Source of the DNA: Sideroxyarcus sp.
Lineage (GTDB): Bacteria > Pseudomonadota > Gammaproteobacteria > Burkholderiales > Gallionellaceae
Direction: 5' to 3'
DNA length: 40,250 nucleotides
Assembly: GCA_030652215.1 (NCBI GenBank)
Contig: JAUSBC010000077.1
Location: 1 to 40,250 of the forward strand
The translations under genes were made by a program, and so were the position numbers. Below the pieces are notes generated by a model. It was given only the letters and a program-made list of their open reading frames with translations. It was not told the DNA's origin and did not search any database. Positions within the stretch are counted from its first letter, which is position 1, and the number at the start of each line of letters is the position of its first letter. Positions 25,561 to 34,003 of this stretch are shown here, piece by piece.

Positions 25561-25612
25561 AAACCGTGTCATATTGCCCGCCCGGATTGAGCAATACCCT
25601 TATAAAACCAAA

Positions 25613-26335
25613 GTGCAAAACGCTGTCGACAATTCGTCTTTACGCATCGCCTGCTCGTGTTGCAACCTGCGCGAACTGTGCCTCCCGGTTGACCTGGACT
25701 GTACTCAGATGCGGCTTCTGGACGCACTGACCAGCCTCAAACGCGCCTTCCGGCGCGGCGACTACTTATACCGCAGCGGCGAACCGTTCCGCTCGCTGTT
25801 CGCCATCCGTACCGGCTTTTTCAAAACCCAGGTGTTGCATGAGGACGGCCGCGAGCAGGTGACCGGATTCCAGATGCCGGGGGAAATCATCGGCCTGGAT
25901 GCCATCAGTTCCGACGCCTATACCTGCGACGCGGTGGCGCTGGAGGACAGCGAAATCTGCGAAATCCCGTTTGACCGACTGGAGGCATTGAGCCGCGAAT
26001 TGCCCACGCTGCAGCGCCACCTGCACAAGATCATGAGCCGCGAAATCGTGCGCGACCACGGCATCATGATGCTGCTCGGCTCGATGCGCGCGGAAGAGCG
26101 GCTGGCGGTCTTTCTGCTCAACCTGTCGCAACGCCTGAGCGCGCGCGGCTATTCGCCGAACGCCTTCCACCTGCGCATGACGCGGCAGGAAATCGGCAGT
26201 TATCTCGGGCTAAAACTGGAAACGGTCAGCCGCACGCTGTCGCAATTCCAGGAACTCGGCCTGCTTAGCGTGAAAGTGCGCGAAGTCGAGATCATGGACA
26301 TGCTGCGCCTGCGCAGCTTCGTCGGCGCCGCCTGA
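25613..26335 (+). CDS. fnr: FNR-type oxygen-responsive transcription regulator
   Basis: CRP/FNR-family regulator that senses oxygen with a 4Fe-4S cluster. From the GTG at 25613 it has 240 residues. The cluster cysteines are C14-X2-C17-X5-C23 plus central Cys105 in AYTCDAV. A cyclic-nucleotide-binding-like beta-roll, a dimer helix and a C-terminal helix-turn-helix follow. The recognition helix LETVSRTL carries the E-SR residues that read TTGAT half sites. A TTG at 25574 would give 13 more residues but lies on the predicted -10 box, so GTG 25613 is preferred. No ATG is available. No good ribosome site is seen. Confidence 0.93.
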   Translation: MQNAVDNSSLRIACSCCNLRELCLPVDLDCTQMRLLDALTSLKRAFRRGDYLYRSGEPFRSLFAIRTGFFKTQVLHEDGREQVTGFQMPGEIIGLDAISSDAYTCDAVALEDSEICEIPFDRLEALSRELPTLQRHLHKIMSREIVRDHGIMMLLGSMRAEERLAVFLLNLSQRLSARGYSPNAFHLRMTRQEIGSYLGLKLETVSRTLSQFQELGLLSVKVREVEIMDMLRLRSFVGAA

Positions 26336-26353
26336 CGTTCTCTCCCTCGTTTT

Positions 26354-26592
26354 AACCTAGAAACGGCAGTTGGACGGAGCGTAGTGTGCGTTCATCGCGG
26401 CGCAGGGCAAGGCGCGACGACGAGGAATGGTCGTTCCATTGCGAGGAGGAGCAACGCCGCCATGCGCCGCGAGGGACGTGCAATACGCTTCGTAGCGACT
26501 CACCCAATGGGTGAGCGTGGATAAATAACTAATTTCTTTCCTGTTCATTTGCTTGCGGCCTCCATGGAGCGGTCAACTGCCGTTTCTAGGTT
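26354..26592. mobile_element. MITE-like element with 19-bp terminal inverted repeats
   Basis: The termini AACCTAGAAACGGCAGTTG (26354-26372) and its exact reverse complement (26574-26592) bound a 239-base segment lacking a transposase. Allowing one gap, the match extends to TTAA on each side, a possible target duplication. The inside holds the small palindrome CTCACCCAATGGGTGAG. A minus-strand open frame of 63 codons (26548-26357) fills most of the element; whether it is translated is unknown. The rest of 26336-26687 has no gene. Confidence 0.75.
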
Positions 26593-26687
26593 TAACCGTC
26601 CCGCAAAACTGGTATCCTGCCTGCGGGCTGGATATCGCAACCTGCAACAACCCTATAACTATAACCAGCTTTACCCGGGAGAACAGC

Positions 26688-27209
26688 ATGCACCAATACT
26701 TTAGCGTACCGCTTGAAGAGTCCGACCGCGCCAAATGGCCGCACGAGATTTTTCTGATCAACCTCGTTTTCAACCACATTCTGGTGTTCGCCCTCACTTT
26801 CAGCGTATACCGGACCTTTCCGCTGATGGTGGCGATCGTGCCGATCACTTCGTTTGCAATTTGCGGCTATATCATCCTCAAGGGCCGTCAGATTGCCGCC
26901 GGCAGCGAATCCTGGTTCGTCAAATCGCACTGGAAAATCGCCGTGCAGCGCAACCGCCACTTCCTGTGGTTGCTGACCGTCACCTGCGCTATCATCGGCA
27001 GCGGCATCTGGATCTCGAATATGATGGGATGGTCGAAAATCACCACGATTGCCCTGCTGGGCGGGTTCGGACTGTTGCCTTTCATGGTATCGTTGCTGGT
27101 GCTTATCGTGCTCGGCAACGATTCGCTGTATCAGGCGCGCCACGGCAAGCTGCCCAAGCGTTTTATTGAAAAGAACCCCGATCCCGCAAAACCTACAATC
27201 GCCGCTTAA
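26688..27209 (+). CDS. Membrane protein of unknown function
   Basis: I do not recognise this 173-residue protein. It has about four membrane spans (near 22-42, 46-65, 92-112 and 120-143), short loops and a basic C-terminal tail (ARHGKLPKRFIEKNP). The start at 26688 is preceded by GGGAGAAC. Frames extending further upstream would enter the MITE. It lies between fnr and the cbb3 assembly genes and is followed after 18 bases by another unrecognised gene, so a respiratory or envelope role is suggested by position only. Confidence 0.75.
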   Translation: MHQYFSVPLEESDRAKWPHEIFLINLVFNHILVFALTFSVYRTFPLMVAIVPITSFAICGYIILKGRQIAAGSESWFVKSHWKIAVQRNRHFLWLLTVTCAIIGSGIWISNMMGWSKITTIALLGGFGLLPFMVSLLVLIVLGNDSLYQARHGKLPKRFIEKNPDPAKPTIAA

Positions 27210-27227
27210 ACCGACCCGCAACCCACC

Positions 27228-27902
27228 ATGACTACAGACAGCAAGATTTATTGGAGCGTCGGCATCTTGTCGGCAACGCTCATCGTCACCGGTTTTTTTT
27301 CACAGGGCGAGCCTAAACGCAGTGATGACTTTCCCTGGCATATCGAACACCCGACGGCTGATTCGGTGCGCGTCTTCGGTCTTACGCTGGGCAAGTCGGT
27401 CACAAACGAGGCTGAGCAACGTTTTCGGGAAGAAGCCAAGCCCAGCCTGTTCAAGTCACCCGAAGGCAAGCTGGTCGCCGAGGTGTTTTTCGAACAGGTC
27501 ATTCTGGCCGGCCTGCCCTCCAAAATCGTGCTGACCATAGATGTGCCCGAAGCCGAACTGCAAGACATGTATCAGCGAGGCCTGCGCATGGCTTCGACCG
27601 GAACCGGCAAGAAAATCACGATGGCAGCGGACGATATCGCAACGATACGCACCTACCCGATCAGCAGCCTGACATATCTGCCGAACCTGCGTCTGGATGA
27701 TGAGATATTTCTGAAGCGTTTCGGCCAACCTGCGCAGCGCGTCCAGGAAACCAAGTCCGGTCTGGTTCACTGGCTGTATCCGCAGAACGGCCTGGATGTC
27801 ACCTTGGGCAAAGGCCAGAAGCCTTTGCTGCAATTCGTTCCGCCCAAGGATTTCGACAAACTGGTTCGCCCGTTAATGGCGAATGGGGAAGTGCTGAAAT
27901 AG
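27228..27902 (+). CDS. Exported or membrane-anchored protein of unknown function
   Basis: I do not recognise this 224-residue protein. One N-terminal hydrophobic segment (about 8-24) could be a signal anchor. The rest is soluble and looks like two related alpha/beta halves (VRVFGLTLGKSVTNEAEQRF and LDDEIFLKRFGQPAQRV). No cysteine or catalytic motif is visible. It is cotranscribed with the preceding membrane-protein gene and convergent with ccoS, from which it is separated by 16 bases. Confidence 0.72.
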   Translation: MTTDSKIYWSVGILSATLIVTGFFSQGEPKRSDDFPWHIEHPTADSVRVFGLTLGKSVTNEAEQRFREEAKPSLFKSPEGKLVAEVFFEQVILAGLPSKIVLTIDVPEAELQDMYQRGLRMASTGTGKKITMAADDIATIRTYPISSLTYLPNLRLDDEIFLKRFGQPAQRVQETKSGLVHWLYPQNGLDVTLGKGQKPLLQFVPPKDFDKLVRPLMANGEVLK

Positions 27903-27918
27903 CCTTCCGCAGAAGAGT

Positions 27919-28113
27919 TTACTTCTTGTCTTTGCCTGCGTTTTTGGGTTCGTCCGAATCGCGCAGCATGTCGTCATCGTCGTCCAGCAGGATGCGGTTG
28001 GCGTTGCCTTCCATGTCTTCGTACTGCCCCTTCTTCACCGCCCACACCAGCACCACCACAAGCAGCACCCCGAAGACCATCATGCCGGGTATCAAACTGT
28101 AAATCACATCCAT
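27919..28113 (-). CDS. ccoS: cbb3-type cytochrome oxidase assembly protein CcoS
   Basis: Small single-span protein of 64 residues required to insert cofactors into cbb3 oxidase. The N-terminal helix (about 6-26) is followed by the family signature QYEDMEGNANRILLDDDD and an acidic/basic tail. It is last in the ccoGHIS order, nine bases after ccoI. Confidence 0.93.
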   Translation of the reverse strand: MDVIYSLIPGMMVFGVLLVVVLVWAVKKGQYEDMEGNANRILLDDDDDMLRDSDEPKNAGKDKK

Positions 28114-28122
28114 CGTATTACC

Positions 28123-30585
28123 TCACTGCTTCTTGAATAACGTGCGTATGCGCGCAGCATTGCCGATCACGATCAGGGAACTGATCGGCATGCTGATCGC
28201 CGCCACCAGCGGGCTGACCTTGGCCATCATCGCCAAGGGCACCATGATGGCGTTATACACGAAAGACAGGCCGATATTCTGTTTGATGGTCAGCAGGGTG
28301 CGGCGCGACAGCTGCGTGGCCTGGCGCACCTTGTCCAGCTCGTTGTACATCAGCACGATGTCCGCGCTCTCCACCGACACATCGGTGCCGGAACCCAGCG
28401 CGATGCCAACATCGGCGCGGATCAGCGCCGGGGCGTCATTGACGCCGTCGCCCACCATGGCCACCACCGCACCGTTCTGCTGCAGACGCTGGATCACCTG
28501 ATCCTTGTCCTGCGGCAGCACTTCGGCAATGACTTCCATGCCGCCCAACTGGCGCGCGACAGCTTCGGCAACGGGCCTGCGGTCGCCGCTCAGCAGTGTC
28601 ATGGTGATGCCGGCCGCGCGCAATTCGCTCACCAGTTGCTGCGCATCGGCACGCAGCTTGTCGGCCAGCGCGACGATGGCGAGGTGCTTGCCATATAGCG
28701 CGACATAGACGCAACTCATCGCCTGCGTCTCCAGCGTCTGCGCCATGGCGTGCAGCCCGGCATCCAGCTCTATGCCCTGCCGTGTCAGCCATTCCGCGCT
28801 GCCCAGCAACACGGTCTTCCCTTCGATGCTTGCTTCAACACCCAGACCGGCCGTGGCGCGGAATCCGCTCGCTTCGAGACTGCGGTATGGCAGCTGGCGC
28901 GACTCGACTTCGGCGACAATGGCTTTGGCGACGCTATGTTCGCTGTAGCGCTCCGCCGCCGCCGCGTGCCGCAACACTTCGCCCTCGTCGGCACCCACTG
29001 CAACATGAATCTCCGCTACGCTCATTTTGCCCTCGGTCAGGGTGCCGGTCTTGTCAAAGACGAAGTGCGTGACCTTGGACAGCGTCTCCAGCACCAGACC
29101 GTTCTTGACCAGAATGCCGTGCTTGGCACCCAGCCCGGAGGCGACCGCGATGGACATCGGCGTCGCCATACCCAGCGCGCACGGACAGGTGATGATGAGC
29201 ACCGAGGTCGCCGCCATCAGCGCTATTTCGAAATCGTGGCTGTTCCAGATGAAGAACGTGACCGTCGCGCAGATCAGCGTAACCAGCACAAACCAGGGCA
29301 CGATGGTATCGGCCAGCCGCTGGATCGGCGCCTTGGAGGATTGCGCCTCTTCCACAAGACGGATGATCTTGGACAGGGTCGTGTCCTGTAATTGCGCACG
29401 CACCTCGACCAGCAGCATGCCGTCGGTATTGACCGTCCCGGCCGAGACCTGCGCACCAACCGATTTGTGGACCGGCGCGGATTCGCCGCTGAGCATCGAC
29501 TCGTCCACCGCGCTGTGCCCTTCGAGCACCACACCGTCCACGGGCACTTTGTAGCCAGGCTTGATGAGAACGTGGTCGCCCAGCTTGACGCCGCGTATTG
29601 GCGTCATTTTCTCCTCGCCCTCCAGCATCACAATGGCGACGCGCGGTTGCAGTTCCATCAGTCGCTTGGTGGCGGAAACAGCCTGGTGGCGGAACATGCC
29701 CTCCAGATAGCGTCCGACCAGAATGACGAAAGTCAGGTTGGTGACGGTATCGAAAAAGACTTCGCCTTGCTGGTTGTTGGTGAGCGTCACATAGAGCGAG
29801 TAGACATAGGTGACGCTAAGGCCCAAGGCGATCGGCAGGTCCATGGTGAGGTGCCCTGCGCGCAATCCGCCCATTGCCCCGCGATAAAAAGGATAACCGG
29901 AATACAACAGGGTTGGCGTAGCCAGCAGCAGGCCCATCCAGTGGAAGAAGCCGCGGAATTCGTCCTGGTTCGCACCGCTGTAGAGCGCGATGGCGATCCA
30001 CATCATGTTCATCATGGCGAAACCGGCAAAGAACAGCCGGTACAGCATGGCGCGATTGGCCTTCTGGATCGCGCCTTCGGCGCTCTCCGGATCGTAGGGG
30101 ACGCCGGAATAGCCGATGCGTGCAAGCGCGCGGATCAGGTCGGACAGCCTGCTCTTGCTGTTGTCCCAGCGCAGGTGCAAGCGCTTGCTGGCCAGGTTGA
30201 CTTCTACGGTCTGCACGCCCGGCGCGCGCTGCAAACCGCGCTCTATCAGCCAGACACAAGCCGGGCAATGGATGCCTTCGACCAACAAATGGATGTCGCG
30301 GATATCCCCGGAGCAGGTGGTGAATTCTTGCTGCACTTCATCGAAGTCGTAGATCTCGATGTCTTTGGGCGGCTCCGGCGGCGGCCCCAGCAGCACGCCT
30401 TCCGGCGTACGCTGGTAATAGCCCTGCAATCCGGCTTCGTAGATGGCGGCGCAGACAGACTGACAGCCAAAACAGCAAAAATCCCGCTCGGCCTCGTCCA
30501 GGCGGGCATGAAAGTCGGCTTCGGGCGGAATGGGCAGCCCGCAGTGGAAGCAGCCGCACGCGGCGGAAGGGCTATGCTGGGTCAT
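28123..30585 (-). CDS. ccoI: Copper-translocating P-type ATPase CcoI
   Basis: Inner-membrane P1B ATPase that exports copper for cbb3 oxidase assembly. The product is 820 residues. The Cys-rich N-terminus CFHCGLP...CCFGCQSVC is typical of CcoI/FixI. A metal-binding HMA domain has CPAC at 107-110. The actuator SGES is at 366-369, the membrane copper site CPC at 467-469, the phosphorylation motif DKTGT at 511-515 and the hinge GDGVNDAP at 712-719. About eight membrane spans are expected. It lies between ccoH and ccoS, supporting CcoI over a copper-resistance CopA. Confidence 0.96.
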   Translation of the reverse strand: MTQHSPSAACGCFHCGLPIPPEADFHARLDEAERDFCCFGCQSVCAAIYEAGLQGYYQRTPEGVLLGPPPEPPKDIEIYDFDEVQQEFTTCSGDIRDIHLLVEGIHCPACVWLIERGLQRAPGVQTVEVNLASKRLHLRWDNSKSRLSDLIRALARIGYSGVPYDPESAEGAIQKANRAMLYRLFFAGFAMMNMMWIAIALYSGANQDEFRGFFHWMGLLLATPTLLYSGYPFYRGAMGGLRAGHLTMDLPIALGLSVTYVYSLYVTLTNNQQGEVFFDTVTNLTFVILVGRYLEGMFRHQAVSATKRLMELQPRVAIVMLEGEEKMTPIRGVKLGDHVLIKPGYKVPVDGVVLEGHSAVDESMLSGESAPVHKSVGAQVSAGTVNTDGMLLVEVRAQLQDTTLSKIIRLVEEAQSSKAPIQRLADTIVPWFVLVTLICATVTFFIWNSHDFEIALMAATSVLIITCPCALGMATPMSIAVASGLGAKHGILVKNGLVLETLSKVTHFVFDKTGTLTEGKMSVAEIHVAVGADEGEVLRHAAAAERYSEHSVAKAIVAEVESRQLPYRSLEASGFRATAGLGVEASIEGKTVLLGSAEWLTRQGIELDAGLHAMAQTLETQAMSCVYVALYGKHLAIVALADKLRADAQQLVSELRAAGITMTLLSGDRRPVAEAVARQLGGMEVIAEVLPQDKDQVIQRLQQNGAVVAMVGDGVNDAPALIRADVGIALGSGTDVSVESADIVLMYNELDKVRQATQLSRRTLLTIKQNIGLSFVYNAIMVPLAMMAKVSPLVAAISMPISSLIVIGNAARIRTLFKKQ

Positions 30586-30601
30586 GCAGGTCGTCGCTTA
30601 G

Positions 30602-31114
30602 CTACGAAGCTTCGGCAACCATGAAGCGTTTGGTATCCACCCCAAAGCGTTCCTCGCCGCGCTGGATATGTATGTGCAACTCCCAGTAACCCTTGAGCGA
30701 GAAAGCGATATACCCCTGATAACGCCCGGGAGCCACTTCCTTGAAGGGGGTGACGAAATCCTTGCTGGAGTCCGAGGCGCGGTAGGCCTGAACCTCCATG
30801 ATTCCGCTCACCGGCTTGCCGTCGCGATCCTTCACGAATATCTCGTAAACCGCCGGAATACCCATAACAAGGGATGCCGGCGCCTTGATCTCCGTCTGCC
30901 ACGACAAGGCCTGCTGCTGCGAAAGCTCGCTCAGCATCGCCTCGTTGGATTTGCGGCTCTTGGTCTTGTAGTCGCGATCAACCAGTACCGAGCGCGTTTC
31001 CTTGTTGGCAAGCCAGATAAAGGTGGAATTTACAGACACCACCACCACAATCAGGCCCAGCATGCCCCAAACCCAGGGGTTGCGCAGTGCAGACTTGTTG
31101 TTTTGCGAGATCAT
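30602..31114 (-). CDS. ccoH: cbb3 oxidase assembly protein FixH/CcoH
   Basis: Single-span membrane protein of 170 residues in the FixH family, which stabilises cbb3 assembly intermediates. The membrane helix is at about 14-36 after NPWVWGMLG. A periplasmic immunoglobulin-like domain follows, with VSGIMEVQAYR and the C-terminal GYWELHIHIQRGEERF. It lies between ccoG and ccoI. The gap to ccoG holds a strong GC hairpin (31145-31163) without a T-tract, which may set relative mRNA levels. Confidence 0.93.
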   Translation of the reverse strand: MISQNNKSALRNPWVWGMLGLIVVVVSVNSTFIWLANKETRSVLVDRDYKTKSRKSNEAMLSELSQQQALSWQTEIKAPASLVMGIPAVYEIFVKDRDGKPVSGIMEVQAYRASDSSKDFVTPFKEVAPGRYQGYIAFSLKGYWELHIHIQRGEERFGVDTKRFMVAEAS

Positions 31115-31144
31115 TTCCGTTCTCCTATTCCTAGTAACAATCCT

Positions 31145-31163
31145 CCCCCGGCGTGGCCGGGGG
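31145..31163. other. GC-rich hairpin between ccoG and ccoH
   Basis: Perfect 8-bp stem CCCCCGGC/GCCGGGGG with a 3-base loop. No T-run follows on the minus strand, so it is more likely an mRNA-stabilising or processing element than a terminator. Confidence 0.5.
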
Positions 31164-31174
31164 GGTTACCTCAC

Positions 31175-32608
31175 TTAATTACGTTTCGGACCGTTGAACT
31201 TGCTGTGGTACTCGGCGGAAACGCTCGGGTCTTCAACTGCCTCCACCCTGAATTCAATCGGTGTCACTTCTTCTTTAACGCTCGCTCCCGGCGCCTTGAC
31301 GAATATGGTGAACGAGGTGCCGCGACCATGGTGCGTCAGCGGGGGATTTTCTGCGCCTATGATCACCTGCCCAGGCACGCCGCCCTCGGCCGATACCTTC
31401 ACATGCAGATCCTTGGCCGTCTTGTTGACCACTTTGAAATCATACTTGTTCTGGATCGAACCGTCGCTCATCATCACGAACAGCGGCTGGCGTTCCGGAA
31501 TAACCCTCAGCGTCATCGAACCCAGGTGGGTCAGGCCGTACACGATGCCGGACAGCGCGACGATGACGATGGCGAGATAAACCAGCGTGCGCGGATGCTG
31601 GTATATCTTATGCACGGGTTTGCCGGAAAGCTCGTCCAGGCACGCATATCGGATCAGGCCGCGCGGCTTGCCGATTTTGTCCATGATGGCGTCGCAGGCA
31701 TCAATACACAATCCGCAGGTAATGCACCCCAACTGACTTCCCTGGCGGATATCCACGCCGGTTGGACAGACTTGCACGCACTGGAAACAGTCGATGCAGT
31801 CGCCTTGCGGTGCGCCGGTAACTGCGCCACGGCGCAACTTGCCGCGCGGCTCGCCGCGCTTTTCATCGTATGCCGGCAGAATGGTTTGCGAATCGCTCAT
31901 CACACCCTGGATACGTGCATAGGGGCAAAGCCAGATACACGCCTGTTCGCGCATAAAGCCCGCCAGGAGATAGGTGCCACCGAAGAACATCACAAGCACA
32001 ATCCAGCCGACCTTGGGCAGGTCCAGGTGGATCAGGTTATTCCAGTATGTTGGCGCATCGACGAACCAGATGGAGAAGCTGATGCCGGTCAACAGGGCAA
32101 ACAGCATCCAGATTCCATGCTTGAGACCCTTCTTTTTGATCTTGTCCAGACTAATGGGCGCTTCGTCCAGCTTGCGTCGGGCCTGGGGATTGCCCTCGAT
32201 CTTGTCTTCCAGCCAAGTGAACCAGTCGATCCATGCGGTCTGGAAACAGAAATAGCCGCACCACACGCGCGAGGCTACGGAGGTCACCCCGAACAGCGTC
32301 ATTGCCGCCATCAGCAGCACCAGCGACAACATCCAGATGTCTTGCGGCAATATCGTAAGGTCGAAGAAATGGAACTGGCGATTCTGGATATCGAACAGAA
32401 CGGCCTGCTTTCCGTTCCAGCGCATATAAGGAACCAGGAAAAACGGAAGCCACAGGGCCAACTGCGTGTAGTTCTTTACGGTGCGAAAAAATCCCGGCAT
32501 GCGCTTGGCATGAATGGTCTTTTCTCCCCTGTTGACTTCCCACGATTCGAATTCATGATAGATGGTCGTGACGGTACCCATCTCCTTGTTTTCAGTTTCA
32601 GAACTCAC
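31175..32608 (-). CDS. ccoG: Cytochrome c oxidase accessory protein CcoG
   Basis: Membrane ferredoxin-like protein of 477 residues that supports copper reduction and maturation of cbb3 oxidase. Four to five membrane spans occur in the first 220 residues, with WCGYFCFQTAW and CIWLCPYARIQ. Two 4Fe-4S motifs follow: CIDCFQCVQVCP and CITCGLCIDAC. The C-terminal periplasmic Ig-like domain starts near residue 370. The start is GTG at 32608 with a GGAGAG ribosome site; an internal ATG 9 codons later is possible. It begins the ccoGHIS unit downstream of a strong terminator, so it needs its own promoter. Confidence 0.96.
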   Translation of the reverse strand: MSSETENKEMGTVTTIYHEFESWEVNRGEKTIHAKRMPGFFRTVKNYTQLALWLPFFLVPYMRWNGKQAVLFDIQNRQFHFFDLTILPQDIWMLSLVLLMAAMTLFGVTSVASRVWCGYFCFQTAWIDWFTWLEDKIEGNPQARRKLDEAPISLDKIKKKGLKHGIWMLFALLTGISFSIWFVDAPTYWNNLIHLDLPKVGWIVLVMFFGGTYLLAGFMREQACIWLCPYARIQGVMSDSQTILPAYDEKRGEPRGKLRRGAVTGAPQGDCIDCFQCVQVCPTGVDIRQGSQLGCITCGLCIDACDAIMDKIGKPRGLIRYACLDELSGKPVHKIYQHPRTLVYLAIVIVALSGIVYGLTHLGSMTLRVIPERQPLFVMMSDGSIQNKYDFKVVNKTAKDLHVKVSAEGGVPGQVIIGAENPPLTHHGRGTSFTIFVKAPGASVKEEVTPIEFRVEAVEDPSVSAEYHSKFNGPKRN

Positions 32609-32722
32609 GTTACTCTCCTAAATTTTGTTCGTCGATTTACGAATTGACTTCAACCTGGATACTTCCGGATCAACTCCCGAGCTGGCCGGGAACGGATGCG
32701 CAAATACCTTGGCCCCATATGA

Positions 32723-32754
32723 AAAAGGGAGGAGAGTATAACTCTCCTCCCTTT
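32723..32754 (-). terminator. Terminator of the ccoNOQP operon
   Basis: Perfect 14-bp stem AAAGGGAGGAGAGT/ACTCTCCTCCCTTT with a 3-base loop and T-rich sequence after it on the minus strand. It lies 17 bases after the 39-residue gene and separates structural genes from ccoGHIS. Confidence 0.88.
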
Positions 32755-32770
32755 CGTTCAGACCAAAAAC

Positions 32771-32890
32771 TTATTTCTTGTCTTTGTCCTTGATAGCGTT
32801 CAGGTACACCCTCAAGAGCAAAAATGCAGGAATCAGAAAGGAACCTGCCACGGTGATGATCACACTCCAGAAAACCATATCTTGATTCAT
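32771..32890 (-). CDS. 39-residue single-span protein at the end of the ccoNOQP operon
   Basis: A short gene encoding 39 residues: MNQDMVFWSVIITVAGSFL followed by IPAFLLLRVYLNAIKDKDKK. It has one membrane helix (about 7-28) and a charged C-terminal tail. A near-perfect AAGGAG ribosome site lies 9 bases before the ATG at 32890, and the operon terminator follows directly. Size, topology and position recall the small subunit CcoM found in some Pseudomonas cbb3 oxidases, but I cannot show homology. It is distinct from CcoQ, which is present upstream. It probably stabilises the oxidase, an inference from context. Confidence 0.82.
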   Translation of the reverse strand: MNQDMVFWSVIITVAGSFLIPAFLLLRVYLNAIKDKDKK

Positions 32891-32945
32891 CTCATTTACT
32901 CCTTATGGTAAAGGTCTGCACGGCGCAAGCCGTGCAGACTGAGAC

Positions 32946-33797
32946 TTACTTGCCGAACTTGTACACGTACACAGCCAGCTTCTTCATCTCGGCATCGCTG
33001 AGCTTGCCAGCGGCCTGGAAGGAAGGCATCACCGCATCGCGCGAACCAGGACCTGCGTTCACGCCATTGGCGATCGTGTACTTGATGCCCTCGAGAGAGC
33101 TTTCAAAACGCCAAACGCTGTCGGTCAGATTGGCAGAACCCATTGCCGCGAGACCCTTGCCGTCCGCACCGTGGCAAACCGTGCATCCCTTTTCCGCAAA
33201 CAGCGGGGTGGATGTCGGCGTACCGGCTGCAACTGCATTGGCCAGCGTGTCGATTTCCGCAGCGGACAGTACGTCCTTATGCGGTGTCATCACGCCCTGG
33301 CGACCACCCATGATGGATGTGTGGATGTCTTCGATGTTGCCACCGTACAGCCAGTCGTCGTCACGCAGAATCGGGGCGATAAAGCCCTGCTTGTCCGCAG
33401 CGCCCACGCCGTTGGTGCCGTGGCACGCAGCGCAGTTGTCGCCGAACAGCACCTTGCCGGAACGGGTGACGTACTCTGTCAACTCGCTATCGGCCAGAAT
33501 TGCGGCAGGCGTCATGTCCTTCAGCTTGGCTTCGTACTTGCCGCGCACTTCGTCAACTACGGATGTGTCGGCATTCATCTCTCCGATTGCGGTCCAGCCA
33601 GCCAACCCTTTGAAGAAAGTTTGCGTACTGGAAAGCCCGAAGGACGGATAGTACAGAAAGTACACCACGCACCAGATTGCACTGGCCGTCAGACCCAACA
33701 TCCACCATTTTGGGGGCTGATTGGCGAAGTCCGCCAAATCGTCGTCCCATACGTGCCCGGTTGTAGGCACGCCACCTGCATCGTGTTTATCACTCAT
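32946..33797 (-). CDS. ccoP: cbb3-type cytochrome c oxidase subunit III (CcoP)
   Basis: Dihaem c-type subunit that passes electrons to the oxidase. The product is 283 residues. An N-terminal membrane helix lies at about 32-50 after NQPPKWW. Two periplasmic cytochrome c domains have CAACH at 122-126 and CTVCH at 205-209. Axial methionines are plausible in GGRQGVMTPH and DAVMPSF. The start forms an ATGA overlap with ccoQ. It is followed by the 39-residue gene after 55 bases. Confidence 0.97.
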   Translation of the reverse strand: MSDKHDAGGVPTTGHVWDDDLADFANQPPKWWMLGLTASAIWCVVYFLYYPSFGLSSTQTFFKGLAGWTAIGEMNADTSVVDEVRGKYEAKLKDMTPAAILADSELTEYVTRSGKVLFGDNCAACHGTNGVGAADKQGFIAPILRDDDWLYGGNIEDIHTSIMGGRQGVMTPHKDVLSAAEIDTLANAVAAGTPTSTPLFAEKGCTVCHGADGKGLAAMGSANLTDSVWRFESSLEGIKYTIANGVNAGPGSRDAVMPSFQAAGKLSDAEMKKLAVYVYKFGK

Positions 33798-34003
33798 CTT
33801 TTTTCTCCCACATTGATATGCTCTTCGTCATCCAGAGCCATGCGGCTCTGGGACTCGAAAGTGGCCTTGTTAGCCGGACGGAACACCATGATATAGACCG
33901 CAAGCATGCCGAACGCCGAGACCAGGACGAAAAACACGCCCAGCCAGTCGTTCGTGGTCATGGCCGCCACATCCATACCAAGGTACCCCATTAGCTTAGT
34001 CAC
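33794..34003 (-). CDS. ccoQ: cbb3-type oxidase subunit CcoQ
   Basis: Small single-span subunit of 69 residues. The helix at about 20-41 (WLGVFFVLVSAFGMLAVYIM) is followed by VFRPANKATFESQSRMALDD, the usual CcoQ/FixQ shape. It overlaps ccoO by eight bases and ccoP by four, so translation is coupled. The role is stabilisation of CcoP in the complex. Confidence 0.9.
   Translation of the reverse strand: MTKLMGYLGMDVAAMTTNDWLGVFFVLVSAFGMLAVYIMVFRPANKATFESQSRMALDDEEHINVGEKR

Noticed and set aside
30668..32647. 659-codon plus-strand frame opposite ccoG and ccoH
   Set aside because: Spans two well-supported genes in antisense and lacks protein motifs.
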